A DNA stretch of 64,000 nt from Lelliottia amnigena (GTDB lineage Bacteria; Pseudomonadota; Gammaproteobacteria; Enterobacterales; Enterobacteriaceae), in contig LR134135.1 of NCBI GenBank assembly GCA_900635465.1, positions 2,232,001 through 2,296,000 of the forward strand, given 5' to 3'. Every line of letters begins with the position of its first letter. The stretch's first letter is position 1. The notes under the pieces were generated by a model. That model was not told where the DNA came from and did no database searches. It saw only the letters and a program-made list of their open reading frames with translations. Made by a program: the position numbers and the translations under genes. Positions 53,977-64,000 of the stretch are shown in pieces.

Positions 53977-54390
53977 ATGAAAAAGTTCGTTGCAGTAGGT
54001 CTGTTTTCGCTGGCACTGTCTGGCTGCGTGAATCCCGGTAAAGCCTCCGTTCAGCCGGAACAACTTCAGGGTCACCGATTTATGCTGGAGAGTGTCAACG
54101 GTGTTGCAGTCAAACCCAGCGCCGTACCGCCAGAAATGAGCATTGGCGATAAAATGGCGATTTCAGGTGTGATGTGCAACCGCTTTACCGGTGAAGGGAA
54201 ATTGTCGGAAGGCGAACTCACAGTCAAAACGTTAGCGATGACGCGTAAGCTTTGCGCCGACCCTGCACTCAATGAACTGGACAGTACGATCGGCGATATG
54301 CTGCGCAAAGGCGCGCAGGTTGATCTGACAGAAGATCAGTTAACGCTGGCAACAGCAGAACAGACGTTAATGTTCAAACGTGCTGATTAA
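53977..54390 (+). CDS. hslJ: Heat-shock lipoprotein HslJ (META domain)
   Basis: 137-aa outer-membrane lipoprotein with lipobox LSGC (residues 14-17) and a META domain (GHRFMLESVNGV ... ISGVMCNRFTGEG). E. coli HslJ (140 aa) is heat-inducible and linked to novobiocin resistance. ATG 53977 has GAGAAG upstream; the frame opens at 53965. Converges on ydbJ with no gap, the same neighbourhood as E. coli hslJ-ydbJ-ydbK. Confidence 0.92.
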   Translation: MKKFVAVGLFSLALSGCVNPGKASVQPEQLQGHRFMLESVNGVAVKPSAVPPEMSIGDKMAISGVMCNRFTGEGKLSEGELTVKTLAMTRKLCADPALNELDSTIGDMLRKGAQVDLTEDQLTLATAEQTLMFKRAD

Positions 54391-54657
54391 TCAGTAAGCT
54401 CCACATGTGCCAACGGCAAGCGATTGTTCACTGCAGCGTTTGCCGTTGGGTAGCGCGCACATGCCAATGGCTGAACCATCAAGCTGACGTGCGGCAGATA
54501 GCGAACCGCCCACCATGGCACAATTAGCCTGTCCGGAACTGGACATCGCTGCTTTCATACCTGGCTTAACATGTGCTGCTGTCGCCTGCTGAACCGGCTC
54601 ATTGCTGCATGCTGACAGCAACAACGCCGCACACCCAACCCAAAACGCTGCGCGCAT
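54391..54657 (-). CDS. ydbJ: DUF333 lipoprotein YdbJ
   Basis: 88-aa lipoprotein, same length as E. coli YdbJ, with lipobox LSAC (about residues 14-17) and the DUF333 core (GQANCAMVGGSL ... GMCALPNGKRCSE). DUF333 proteins have conserved Cys pairs; function unknown. ATG 54657 has GGGGAAGAGAG upstream; the frame continues 36 codons further without support. Confidence 0.9.
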   Translation of the reverse strand: MRAAFWVGCAALLLSACSNEPVQQATAAHVKPGMKAAMSSSGQANCAMVGGSLSAARQLDGSAIGMCALPNGKRCSEQSLAVGTCGAY

Positions 54658-54925
54658 TCTCTCTTCCCCATTTAAATTGCGAAACCTATGCATCATAGGC
54701 ATCACACGCCGCGCCGTCGAGAGCAACAGCGTGCATTTATGCACTCCTGAAACATTTTCTGTCACTTTTTATGACCTAAGTTTGATCTGCTCATTGCTGC
54801 GGTGAATAACAAGGACACAAAAGCGAAAATCGCAAATGCTGACCTTTGCTAAAATAAGGGAATAATTATCAGGACTCGTCGCCGTTTCACGGGTCCCTCT
54901 TTTTTGCGCAATGTAAGGGTGTCAC

Positions 54926-57900
54926 ATGATCACTATTGACGGTAATGGCGCGGCCGCGTCCGTCGCGTTTCGCACCAGTGAAGTTATCGCCATTTACCCT
55001 ATTACACCGAGTTCGACGATGGCGGAACAGGCAGATGCCTGGGCGGGCAACGGGCTTAAAAACGTCTGGGGTGATGTCCCTCGGGTCGTGGAAATGCAAT
55101 CGGAAGCCGGCGCTATCGGCGCTGTACACGGCGCGTTGCAAACCGGCGCGCTGTCTACGTCGTTTACCTCTTCCCAGGGTTTGCTGTTAATGATCCCCAC
55201 GCTGTATAAGCTGGCTGGACAGTTAACCCCGTTTGTTTTACACGTCGCCGCACGTACCGTGGCGACCCATGCCCTGTCGATTTTTGGCGATCACTCTGAT
55301 GTGATGGCCATTCGTCAGACGGGCTGTGCGATGCTTTGCGCCAGCAACGTGCAGGAAGCGCAGGACTTTGCGTTGATTTCTCACGTGGCAACGCTCAAAA
55401 GCCGCGTGCCGTTTATTCATTTCTTTGACGGTTTCCGTACCTCGCACGAAATCAATAAAATCGTGCCGCTGGCTGACAGCACGATTCTTGAGTTGATGCC
55501 GCAGGCGGAAATTGATGCCCATCGCGCACGGGCGCTCAATCCAGAGCATCCGGTTATTCGCGGCACGTCAGCGAATCCGGATACCTATTTCCAGTCTCGC
55601 GAGGCAACAAATCCCTGGTATAACGCGGTTTACGACCACGTCGAACAGGCGATGGATGATTTCTCCGCCGCGACGGGACGTGACTACAAACCCTTTGAAT
55701 ATTACGGACATCCGCAGGCTGAGCGCGTTATCGTTCTCATGGGCTCCGCGATCGGCACGTGTGAAGAAGTGGTCGATGAACTGCTTTCTCGCGGCGAAAA
55801 AGTCGGTGTGTTGAAAGTGCGCCTGTATCGCCCATTCTCGGCGAAGCATTTGCTGTCCGTTCTGCCAGAAAGCGTGCGTTCTGTTGCCGTACTTGACCGC
55901 ACCAAAGAGCCCGGCGCGCATGCGGAACCGCTGTATCTGGACGTCATGACGGCGCTGGCCGAGGCATTCAACAGCGGTGAACGCGAAATGCTGCCGCGTG
56001 TGATTGGCGGCCGCTATGGCCTTTCCTCAAAAGAATTTGGTCCCGACTGCGTGATGGCCGTATTCAACGAGCTAAACGCCGCGAAGCCAAAACCGCGCTT
56101 TACCGTCGGCATTTATGACGACGTCACAAACCTTTCTCTGCCGCTCCCTGAAGAGGCGTTGCCATCGAAAGCGAAGCTCGAAGCGCTATTTTATGGTCTG
56201 GGTAGCGACGGTAGCGTCTCGGCAACGAAGAACAACATCAAGATTATTGGTAACTCGACGCCGTGGTATGCGCAGGGGTATTTCGTTTATGACTCCAAAA
56301 AAGCAGGCGGTCTGACCGTTTCGCATCTGCGCGTCAGCGAGCAGCCGATCCGTTCGGCCTATCTGGTTTCGCAAGCCGATTTTGTCGGCTGCCATCAGCT
56401 GCAATTTATTGATAAATACCAGATGGCAGAGCGTCTGAAACCTGGCGGTATTTTCCTGATCAACACCCCGTACAACGCCGATGAAGTCTGGTCACGTTTA
56501 CCGCGCGAAGTGCAAGCGGTACTAAATCAGAAAAAAGTCCGCCTTTACACCATCAATGCGGCAAAAATTGCCCGCGAATGTGGCCTGGCAGCACGTATTA
56601 ATACCGTTATGCAGATGGCGTTTTTCCATCTGGACCCATATTCTGCCGGGTGATAGCGCACTGGCGGCATTGCAGGGCGCGATTGCCAAAAGCTATAGCA
56701 GTAAGGGCCAGGACCTGGTCGAGCGCAACTGGCAAGCCCTGGCGCTGGCGCGTGAATCCATTTCTGAGATCCCACTGCAGCCAGTCAATGACGAAAGCCC
56801 AAATCGACCGCCGGTCGTGTCCGATGCCGCACCTGATTTTTGTGAAGACAGTGACTGCGGCGATGCTGGCGGGACTGGGCGATGCCCTGCCCGTTTCTGC
56901 GCTGCCACCAGATGGCACCTGGCCGGTTGGAACGACGCGCTGGGAAAAACGCAATATCGCTGAAGCGATCCCCATCTGGAAAGAGGAGCTTTGCACCCAG
57001 TGTAACCACTGCGTTGCGGCCTGCCCGCACTCAGCTATTCGCGCCAAAGTTGTTTCGCCAGACGAGATGGAAAACGCCCCTTCCAGCCTGCATTCACTCG
57101 ATGTGAAATCCCGGGATATGCGTGGACAAAAATACGTCCTGCAGGTCGCACCGGAAGACTGCACCGGCTGTAATTTGTGTGTCGAAGTGTGCCCGGCCAA
57201 AGATCGTCAAAATCCAGAGATTAAAGCCATCAATATGATGTCGCGCCTGGAACATGTGGAAGAAGAAAAAGTGAATTACGATTTCTTCCTCGACCTGCCG
57301 GAAATAGATCGTAGCAAGCTGGAACGTATTGATATCCGTACGTCGCAGCTCATTACGCCGTTATTTGAATATTCCGGAGCCTGCTCGGGCTGCGGCGAAA
57401 CACCTTATATTAAGTTGCTCACCCAACTGTATGGCGACCGCATGCTAATCGCTAACGCCACCGGATGTTCCTCTATTTACGGCGGCAATTTACCTTCTAC
57501 GCCATATACCACCGATGCCAATGGCCGTGGTCCGGCATGGGCGAACTCGCTGTTTGAAGATAACGCAGAGTTTGGTTTGGGCTTTCGTTTGACGGTCGAT
57601 CAGCATCGCGCTCGCGTCATGCGTTTGCTGGAGCAGTTTGCCGATAAGATCCCAGAGGCGCTGAACACCGCGCTGCACAGCGACGCCACGCCTGAAGTCC
57701 GTCGTGACCAAGTCGCCGAACTGCGACAACATCTGGCTGGCGTCGAGGGCGCTGAACAGCTCTTAACCGACGCCGACGCGCTGGTGGAGAAATCAATCTG
57801 GCTGATTGGCGGTGATGGCTGGGCCTACGATATCGGCTTTGGTGGTCTGGATCATGTTCTGAGTCTGACCGAAAACGTCAATATTCTGGTGCTTGATACG

Positions 57901-58452
57901 CAGTGTTATTCCAATACGGGCGGACAAGCGTCCAAAGCAACGCCGCTGGGCGCAGTGACCAAATTTGGCGAACACGGCAAACGCAAAGCGCGCAAAGATT
58001 TGGGTGTAAGCATGATGATGTACGGCCATGTTTATGTTGCGCAGATTTCACTGGGCGCGCAGCTTAATCAGACCGTGAAAGCCATTCAGGAAGCGGAAGC
58101 GTATCCAGGCCCTTCTCTGATTATTGCCTACAGTCCTTGCGAAGAGCACGGTTACGATCTGGCGCTGAGCCACGATCAGATGCGCCAGCTCACCGCCACA
58201 GGCTTCTGGCCGCTGTATCGCTTCGACCCGCGCCGTGCGGATGAAGGCAAACTGCCGCTGGCGCTGGACTCACGTCCGCCATCAGATGCACTTGCCGAAA
58301 CCTTGCTCCAGGAACAGCGTTTCCGTCGACTGAATGCTCAGCAGCCTGAGGTGGCCGAGCAGCTTTGGAAAGATGCGGCGGCGGATCTGCAAAAACGCTA
58401 CGACTTCCTGGCGCAGATGGCCGGAAAAACAGAAAAATCCGCAAGCGAGTAA
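54926..58452 (+). pseudogene. ydbK: Pyruvate:ferredoxin/flavodoxin oxidoreductase YdbK, two +1 frameshifts
   Basis: Thiamine-diphosphate iron-sulfur enzyme oxidising pyruvate to acetyl-CoA and reducing flavodoxin/ferredoxin. Domains: pyruvate-binding domain (IAIYPITPSSTMAEQ), gamma domain (about 420-620), two 4Fe-4S clusters (CTQCNHCVAACP and CTGCNLCVEVCP, about 690 and 745), TPP domain (GGDGWAYDIGFGGLDH). Two extra bases break it: a G at 56632-56633 and a T in 56837-56841. Removing both gives 1174 aa, E. coli's length exactly. Both lie between the pyruvate and cluster domains. Follows ydbJ divergently. Confidence 0.92.
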
Positions 58453-58460
58453 TAAAAAAA

Positions 58461-58484
58461 AGCCCGGAGTATCAACTCCGGGCT
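58461..58484. terminator. Terminator after ydbK
   Basis: Perfect 10-bp stem AGCCCGGAGT / ACTCCGGGCT with a 4-nt loop, 9 bases after the ydbK stop and preceded by AAAAAAA; minus-strand side has TTTTTTT. Confidence 0.88.
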
Positions 58485-58943
58485 TATCCAAATAATAAAG
58501 TGAGTGTTTGTATTTCAAAAAAACACACTCACCTGTAAACGGATAAAGAATCTTAAGGCATATAACGAGGCGAAGTCTACCGCCCTCAGCCACGAATGAA
58601 TAATTTTTATTTATTATTCATTGGCATAACCCATTCACGGCATTTATCGCACGCCAGATAATAGCAAACGACTAACAGCATAAGAAATTCATAATAGATA
58701 TATAAGTCATTATAAATTTACTTTATAAAAAACAGAAGTCCTTCACATCTGGTCAGAATGAAATACGGGATGCGTGTGAAAAAATCGCGGGTATTAATAT
58801 GTCAGCCAGACACGATAAGTCAGCCCGTGCACTCTATCTTATTACTGCGCTTAATGATTCAGGATCATAATTTACCCTTGCGCTGATACGCCTACCTGAT
58901 AGATGATAAATCTCCTGTTTTGAGCGGTAAGGGAGAACGCATC
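58485..58943. other. AT-rich intergenic region before the KTSC gene
   Basis: About 460 bp, strongly AT-rich, no supported open frame. E. coli has ompN near ydbK; no porin sequence is present here. Likely holds the KTSC promoter. Confidence 0.45.
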
Positions 58944-59153
58944 ATGGTCCATCACCCGGTTAGATCGTCTCGTATTGCCTCTATTGCCTACGATGAGCGT
59001 AGCGCTACGCTTGAGATTCGCTTTATCGATCGCCGGACGCTTCAATATCAGCGTGTGCCAGCCCGAATCTATAACGACTTTTTGCAGGTGGTGTCCAAAG
59101 GGCGATTCTACGACGGTGTGGTTAAAGGAAAGTTTACCGAAGTTAACGTGTAG
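58944..59153 (+). CDS. KTSC domain protein
   Basis: 69-aa KTSC-domain protein: SSRIASIAYDERSATLEIRF, YQRVPARIYNDFLQVVSKG and KFTEVNV are the family's strands. The domain occurs alone or fused to lysyl-tRNA synthetase-like proteins; function not established. ATG 58944 has AAGGGAG upstream, and the GTG-like upstream frame is not supported. The next gene is convergent, nine bases away. Confidence 0.82.
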   Translation: MVHHPVRSSRIASIAYDERSATLEIRFIDRRTLQYQRVPARIYNDFLQVVSKGRFYDGVVKGKFTEVNV

Positions 59154-59162
59154 TGACAGCGT

Positions 59163-59594
59163 TTATTGCTGAGGAGGTCTTTTCACTGCCCGAAACGAAA
59201 GAAAACCCACAATGCCATCACTGGCCCCATCATTTGGATGATTCACGCCATCCGTCACGTCTATTTCTGTAAAATCAAAAGGGCTAACCCCTTCAATGCA
59301 GGCGACATTCACGCCATATTGATCGGGATTCGAACGGCGTTGGTGAAAAGTATAAATTCCGCAGACAGCGCAAAAAAAGTGTCGGGCCTCTTGCGTGTTA
59401 AAACGATACTCCGTTAGTTGGTCTTCGCCTTGAATAATCTTGATTCCCGATAAAGACGCTGTAACCACCACCGCGCCACGCATTCGACAAAAAGAGCAGT
59501 TACACCGCCGGGCGGTATTAAAACCATCCGCCAGTTCAACCGTAAATTTCACCCCACCGCAATGGCATTGTGCATTCAGATTTTGTGACATCAT
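59163..59594 (-). CDS. GFA-family protein (glutathione-dependent formaldehyde-activating-like)
   Basis: 143-aa zinc-binding protein of the GFA/CENP-V fold. Ligands: CHCGGV (about 11-16), CNCSFCRMRG (about 32-41) and CAVCGIY (about 75-81), the expected spacing. Family members bind zinc and glutathione adducts; substrate unknown. Start ATG at 59594 or 59591. Followed upstream by a degraded zinc-ribbon gene. Confidence 0.85.
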   Translation of the reverse strand: MMSQNLNAQCHCGGVKFTVELADGFNTARRCNCSFCRMRGAVVVTASLSGIKIIQGEDQLTEYRFNTQEARHFFCAVCGIYTFHQRRSNPDQYGVNVACIEGVSPFDFTEIDVTDGVNHPNDGASDGIVGFLSFRAVKRPPQQ

Positions 59595-59641
59595 CAGCCC
59601 TCTTTACGATAAATAAAACATGAGGCCAATAAGGCCTCAGG

Positions 59642-59890
59642 TTACGCTACGGGTTTTGGCCATCGTCTGCGCTTGAGTTTCTGAATACAAGACGACGATG
59701 TCATTCTGGTTCCGCATAATGAACACACGGCTCCGTGAGGTTGGTTCTGTTCAGCGCTAAAACAGGTAAAGAAGAATTTTTGCTCGAACAAACCGGGCAC
59801 TGAAAGTGAATGTTGGGGATATCCCCTCCAATCAAGTGAATGGAGCAACCACCATAACGCAAATTTACACGCAGAAGGGATATATCGTCT
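59642..59890 (-). pseudogene. Degraded small zinc-ribbon gene, relative of 50700-50888
   Basis: Two frames that together read FQCPVCSS and then KFFFTCFSAEQN-QPHGAVCSLCGTRM. If one A is added to the five-A run near 59790 the joined sequence aligns without gaps to the CPCC...CIFC protein at 50700-50888 over 33 residues, including PHGA-x-C. No clear start codon was found. Likely a decayed duplicate or sequencing-damaged gene. Confidence 0.4.
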
Positions 59891-60113
59891 GCAAACGGAG
59901 TGCAACGTCGCCGTCATGGTAAAGGTGCTGATAGTTTTCCCCGCCGCACATTTCATGTCCATTCTTCGTCCATCGCGCTGATAGCCTGTCCATATCTAGG
60001 GCAGCAAATAACAGTGCTCCGCTTGAAAAAGGTGAAGATGCCCCACTTAACCGAAGTTATGGTTACGGTTAAGTGGAGTCTTTCGGGATAGTTTACGCAA
60101 CCGAGAACTTATA

Positions 60114-61673
60114 TCAGGCCAGCTTAAATACAGAGACCGTGGTTTTAAGCACCTCAGACTGATCCCGAAGCGATTTAGCCGCTGCTGAAGCTTCTTCAAC
60201 GAGTGAGGCATTCTGCTGGGTAACAGTATCCATCTGAGCAACAGCCTGATTTATCTGTTCGATTCCACGGCTTTGTTCATTGGTTGAAAGTGCAATCTCA
60301 GACATCAGCTCTGAAACTTGTTTCACTGAACCAATAATCCTCTCCATACTTTTACCTGTCTGTTCAACACGTTCACTTCCAATTAACACTTGTTTACCAG
60401 AAAGCTCAATAAGTTCTTTGATCTCTTTTGCTGCCGTCGATGACCGCTGAGCGAGGTTTCGTACTTCACTTGCTACAACAGCAAAGCCGCGCCCCTGCTC
60501 ACCTGCTCGCGCAGCTTCAACGGCAGCGTTGAGCGCCAGAATATTAGTCTGGAAGGCTATAGCCTCAATGAGACCAATAATTGAGCCTATTTCTCAGAAA
60601 CTCGTTTTAATCTCTTTCATTGAGGATACGGCTGTACCCACAATAATATTGGCTTCTTGCGCAACATTACGCATATTTCCTGCAAGGTTATCGGCCTGGC
60701 GGGTATTGTCAGAAGTGTGTTTGACCGTTGACGTCAGTTCTTCCATGCTGGCTGCTGTCTCGCCAAGCGAGGCCGCCTGCGCCTCCGTTCTTGCAGAAAG
60801 ATCGGTATTGCCTGCTGCAATCTCTTCGGAAGCAGAAGCCACACTTTGGCTTGAATGACGTACCTGCGATATTATTCCGGTAAGAGCAAGACGCATTTCT
60901 TCCAGAGAAGCGAGCATTTCTCCAATTCATCTTTTGAACCCGTATCGAGAGGAAGATGCAATTCTCCGGCGGCCATTTTCTGGCAATGTTGTTTTGCCGA
61001 ATCAAGTCGGGAAAGAAGACGACGCCTGATTAAAATAAAGATGGTGATCATCACCACGGTAAAAATCAATGCAAAAACCAGTAATATTCAAGATGCTGTT
61101 AAAGAAACTTTTTTGTGCCTCCTGATTAAGTTTTTTTGCATAACTTCACGGAAAGAAAGCAATTTATCCAGGGTAATTTCGAACTCACGATCAAGAGAAG
61201 GCACCGTGGTAGCCATCAGTAGGTTGAAACGGGCGTTATCTTTATCCTTTACTGCGCCAATGAGAGGCGTCAAGCCCTCATCAAGGTAACGTGTCCAGGC
61301 TTTTTTATAAGGCTCCGACAAACGCGTCTTCTCCTGCAATATGAGTAGCCGACTCATAGTGTTGGAAGGCGGCAACTGCTTTCTCTCTCACGCTCAAGGC
61401 ACTGTTGAGTGATGATTCCGCTTTTACGTTATCCCCAAGGGACATATAAATCATTGCTTCAGACAGTTTCACACGCAATGTTCTACTGTGATTGATAGGG
61501 TCAATCACCGAAAGAACCACTCGGATTTCCTTGTTTACCCGATCGAGGGAATCATTACTCCGTGTTAGTGACCAAAGATTGGAAGCTGAACTAACGAGGA
61601 AAATACCCAATAAAAATATTAATACGATTAAAGAAAAACGTCTTACAGACACAATGCTCACCTTGTTTAACAT
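60114..61673 (-). pseudogene. Methyl-accepting chemotaxis protein, multiply broken
   Basis: Remnants of one chemoreceptor in the right order: transmembrane start (about 61673, SLIVLIFLLGIFLV), periplasmic domain, second helix (FTVVMITIFILI), HAMP, signalling hairpin and C-terminal coiled coil. At least four one-base changes (near 61338, 61130, 61090, 60920) and one in-frame TGA at 60594-60596 separate them. Some lie in homopolymers but the TGA does not, so this gene is probably truly inactive. It ends SVFKLA without a CheR/CheB tether. Confidence 0.85.
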
Positions 61674-62026
61674 GGCAGTTAGATAGAACATTTCAGCTCA
61701 TCAAGTTTTGTTCTGATAGTAGTTATCGGCGCCTGAAAGACAATGTTGAGCCTTAAATTAAATAACGTTTGAAACATGAGCTTAAAATTCATTTTACAAT
61801 ATGCTTCCTGTAAAATAGAAGATAATACATACAGTTTTCCGCCCATGAACTGGACAAAAAAACAACAAACCTCTTGATGTTCAATGTTTACTCTTTCAAT
61901 GGCAGGAAAAATATAAGTATTAATTAATCCAACTTATTCTCCTTTAGTGAAATGCAATTCTCAATGTTCTGCTTAGAATTTCTTCTGGCACTTTCTTGAA
62001 ATCAGCCGAATGTTTTTACAGGATAT
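61674..62026. other. AT-rich intergenic region
   Basis: About 350 bp upstream of the broken chemoreceptor, without a supported open frame or recognised element. AT content suggests H-NS binding, which cannot be shown here. Confidence 0.4.
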
Positions 62027-62269
62027 TTACGTTGTTGGCACGCCCAGTTTTTGCACTATTTTTTCTGGCCTGAGAGTAAGCAGCAGTTGATTTGTTTCAG
62101 CCAACGCAACAAGCTTTGATAAGGACAACTTTTGGAGAACTAGAGACAACTCCGCATCGATTCCAGAGAAGATGGTAGGTTCATCGCAATTGGAAATCCG
62201 TTGAATAAGAAGAAGATACGATAGATTGAGATAATGAATTTCTTTGACACACAGAGAAGCGGAGTACAT
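62027..62269 (-). CDS. Short FlhD-like protein
   Basis: 80-aa protein resembling the N-terminal two thirds of FlhD, the flagellar master regulator (116 aa). Shared features: LNLSYLLLIQRI near residues 15-26, a central SLVLQKLSLSKLVALAETNQLL corresponding to FlhD's LAETNQL segment, then an early end. It lacks the C-terminal part and no flhC is adjacent, so it may be a free-standing modulator or antagonist of FlhDC. AAAGG precedes ATG 62269. Confidence 0.6.
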   Translation of the reverse strand: MYSASLCVKEIHYLNLSYLLLIQRISNCDEPTIFSGIDAELSLVLQKLSLSKLVALAETNQLLLTLRPEKIVQKLGVPTT

Positions 62270-63088
62270 TAATATAACCTTTAATAAATACGTATGGGTC
62301 CTTCCATAGTTACGTTAAAAATGGTAGGCGACAGCAAAAAAACGCCGGATTATCATTTACAGCATGACAGTTAAGTGATTATCTGGCTTGTTTTTACAGA
62401 AAAAACACATAACATTATAATGATTAAATAAGATTCAACGATGTCATGTTTTTGCTCAGAATGTCACAGTGATCAACCCTTGATAGTGAAAGGGCTTGGA
62501 CCAATGAAAAATGGACATATTGTCAGATTTTTCTGGCAGGGTAATTTGCATTAAGGATGATTAACTTTATCAAGCGATACCAAAAGCTAAGGATATCGTT
62601 CGCTGCGTTGACTGATACCCATTGATAAATAGTGGAGACTTTGCGCTACCGATATATTCTTTATAACTTACAAAACACGTTATTCAAGTATGTTACAACA
62701 AAAACCTTAAGACAAACTTAATATCAATAATTTTATATTTTGGCAGATATATTATCTGCTCTGGTTTTACAATTATGAACAGTAAAAAAAAGAAAAACTT
62801 CAACAAGATAGCCATTAATTGTAATTTGCCCACTCTTAATTATGAACAAATCCGATTAGTTAATGAGTCCTGAATACCAGCTAAATACTCTTACCAATGG
62901 CCTTCAGCTATCAATATCCCTGGATGAAATTTAGGTTAAAGGCTGATAAATGCGTTATTAAATGCATTCAAGACGGTCAAGCCTGCGTGTGTCGCAAATG
63001 AGTATTGAGAGAATAAAATTGCCCAGATCCAGTCAAGCAGCTCACCAGGCTACTGAAGGTGTCCAGGCAAGCGGTGACCCGTCTCTGC
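62270..63088. other. Long AT-rich region without genes
   Basis: About 820 bp between the FlhD-like gene and the GGDEF gene. Very AT-rich; no open frame over 60 codons is supported. A short hairpin (CCCTT-GATAGTG-AAAGGG) lies near 62475-62492. Otherwise nothing recognised. Confidence 0.5.
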
Positions 63089-64000
63089 TTATATCCCCTT
63101 TCGTCGCTTTGCCGAGTACATCACCTCGTCGCTTTCTTTAAGCATCTCCCCAAGTGAAGGATATCGGCCCCCACCACTGTGCAACATTCCATAGGAATAA
63201 TTAATATTGTAGGGTTTACCAGACTCTTTGTTGTACACGTTCACACTATTTCGCAGATCGTGCAAAAAAGAATCAGCATGAGCCTGATGAGTAATGAGAA
63301 CGGCGAATTCATCCCCCTCCAATACGCCCTGCAATATCTTCGCGACCAAGATGTTGGTACAACAGCGCTGAGAATACTTTCAACACCTCATCACCTTCGG
63401 CGTGTCCCCAGAGATCGTTGATAGGTTTGAATTTATCAAGATCAAAAAAGATAAGGCTGAATGCCGCATTCTCTTTATCAAGAGTCAGGAATCTTTTTTC
63501 GCCCGTCGTGAAAAAACCACGACGATTAGATATGCCTGTCAGGCTATCGGTCATTGCCATGCCAATCACCTTGAATTCATCCTCTACAATAAAGGCTAAA
63601 TCGCGGAGTGAGGCAATATCATCGTCGTTAAAGCCACGTGGTTTGGTATTAATCAGACACAGCGCACCAGCGACCTGTCCATCAGGCAGATGGACAGGAT
63701 AACCGGCGTAGAAACGTATGTAAGGCTCACCAATAACCAGAGGGTTATCATGAAAACGTTCATCCTTAACGGCGTCGTTAACAATAAAGGGGCCCTCCTA
63801 TAAAATGACATGACCACAAAAGGAGATTTTGCGCGGAGTTTCACGAATACCTAATCCTTCACACGCCAGCAACCACTGGCGATCGCGATCAAGCAGGCTT
63901 ATCAATACAACAGGTACCTGAAAAATTTTCTTTGCGATGCGGGTTAAACGATCAAAACGTTTATCCGCACCTTTATCAAGAAGGTCTGCCAGATAGAGGG
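63089..64000 (-). pseudogene. GAF-GGDEF diguanylate cyclase, broken, partial at the window edge
   Basis: Signalling protein that would make cyclic di-GMP. The N-terminal GAF sensor begins before the window edge (reads RFDRLTRIAKKIFQVPVVLI, DRQWLLACEGL), followed by DSLTGISNRRGFF, FDLDKFKPIND and GGDEF. Two lesions: an in-frame TAG at 63798-63800 (plausibly CAG originally) in the GAF, and one extra base in the five-C run 63313-63317 (plus strand), which breaks RIGG-DEF. Without the latter, GGDEF is complete. The TAG is a substitution, so this is probably a genuine pseudogene. Confidence 0.85.

Noticed and set aside
1..64000. CRISPR arrays, IS elements with terminal repeats, rRNA
   Set aside because: No regularly spaced repeats, no transposase frames and no rRNA sequence were seen on either strand.

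Overview
The window looks like chromosome of an Enterobacteriaceae member near Enterobacter/Lelliottia/Citrobacter; genus is not resolved. Protein similarity and gene order follow the Escherichia coli blocks yncD(pqqU)-mcbR-curA-mnaT-ydcZ-ydcY-ortT-patD-ydcVUTSR and hslJ-ydbJ-ydbK. No rRNA, tRNA or CRISPR array was recognised.

Layout. 1-6141: 3' end of a TonB receptor (yncD/pqqU), a chemoreceptor, mcbR, curA, an XRE-cupin regulator with candidate operators, mnaT-ydcZ and ydcY. 6192-43436: about 37 kb of accessory DNA lying between ydcY and patD. It holds an orphan DppA-like binding protein, the srfABC operon, a RidA-like gene, mesX-mesD (folate-independent methionine synthase), an unknown membrane pair, a GH28 glycosidase, a second chemoreceptor, ortT, a duplicated yeaR plus yoaG, and an MBOAT acyltransferase/SGNH pair that a prophage has split. 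43511-50576: putrescine block patD-ydcV-ydcU-ydcT-ydcS-ydcR. 50700-59594: CIO-type cytochrome bd oxidase, hslJ, ydbJ, pyruvate:flavodoxin oxidoreductase ydbK, KTSC and GFA proteins. 59640-64000: decayed or small genes (a broken chemoreceptor, a short FlhD-like protein, a broken GAF-GGDEF gene).

The prophage (about 16.6 kb) lies between 13-bp direct repeats at 24743-24755 and 41308-41320. Joining the flanks restores one uninterrupted 493-codon acyltransferase frame. The element keeps integrase, excisionase, a NinG-like fragment, a Q-like antiterminator, the lysis cassette, terminase small subunit, tailspike and a gtrA-gtrB-gtr glucosylation cassette. It has lost the block from early terminase large subunit to the C-terminal part of a tail protein. 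It also carries cargo genes, among them a HEPN-like protein and a two-gene operon behind a consensus LexA box. Insertion therefore breaks one surface-polysaccharide acylation gene and brings in a glucosylation system.

Many otherwise conserved genes carry single-base length changes in homopolymer runs (yncD, mcbR, ydcV, ydcT, ydbK, tailspike, gtr, Rz, GGDEF). Removing one base restores the family length exactly in ydcT and ydbK, so sequencing or assembly error is a serious possibility. The nonsense codons near the right end are not of that kind.
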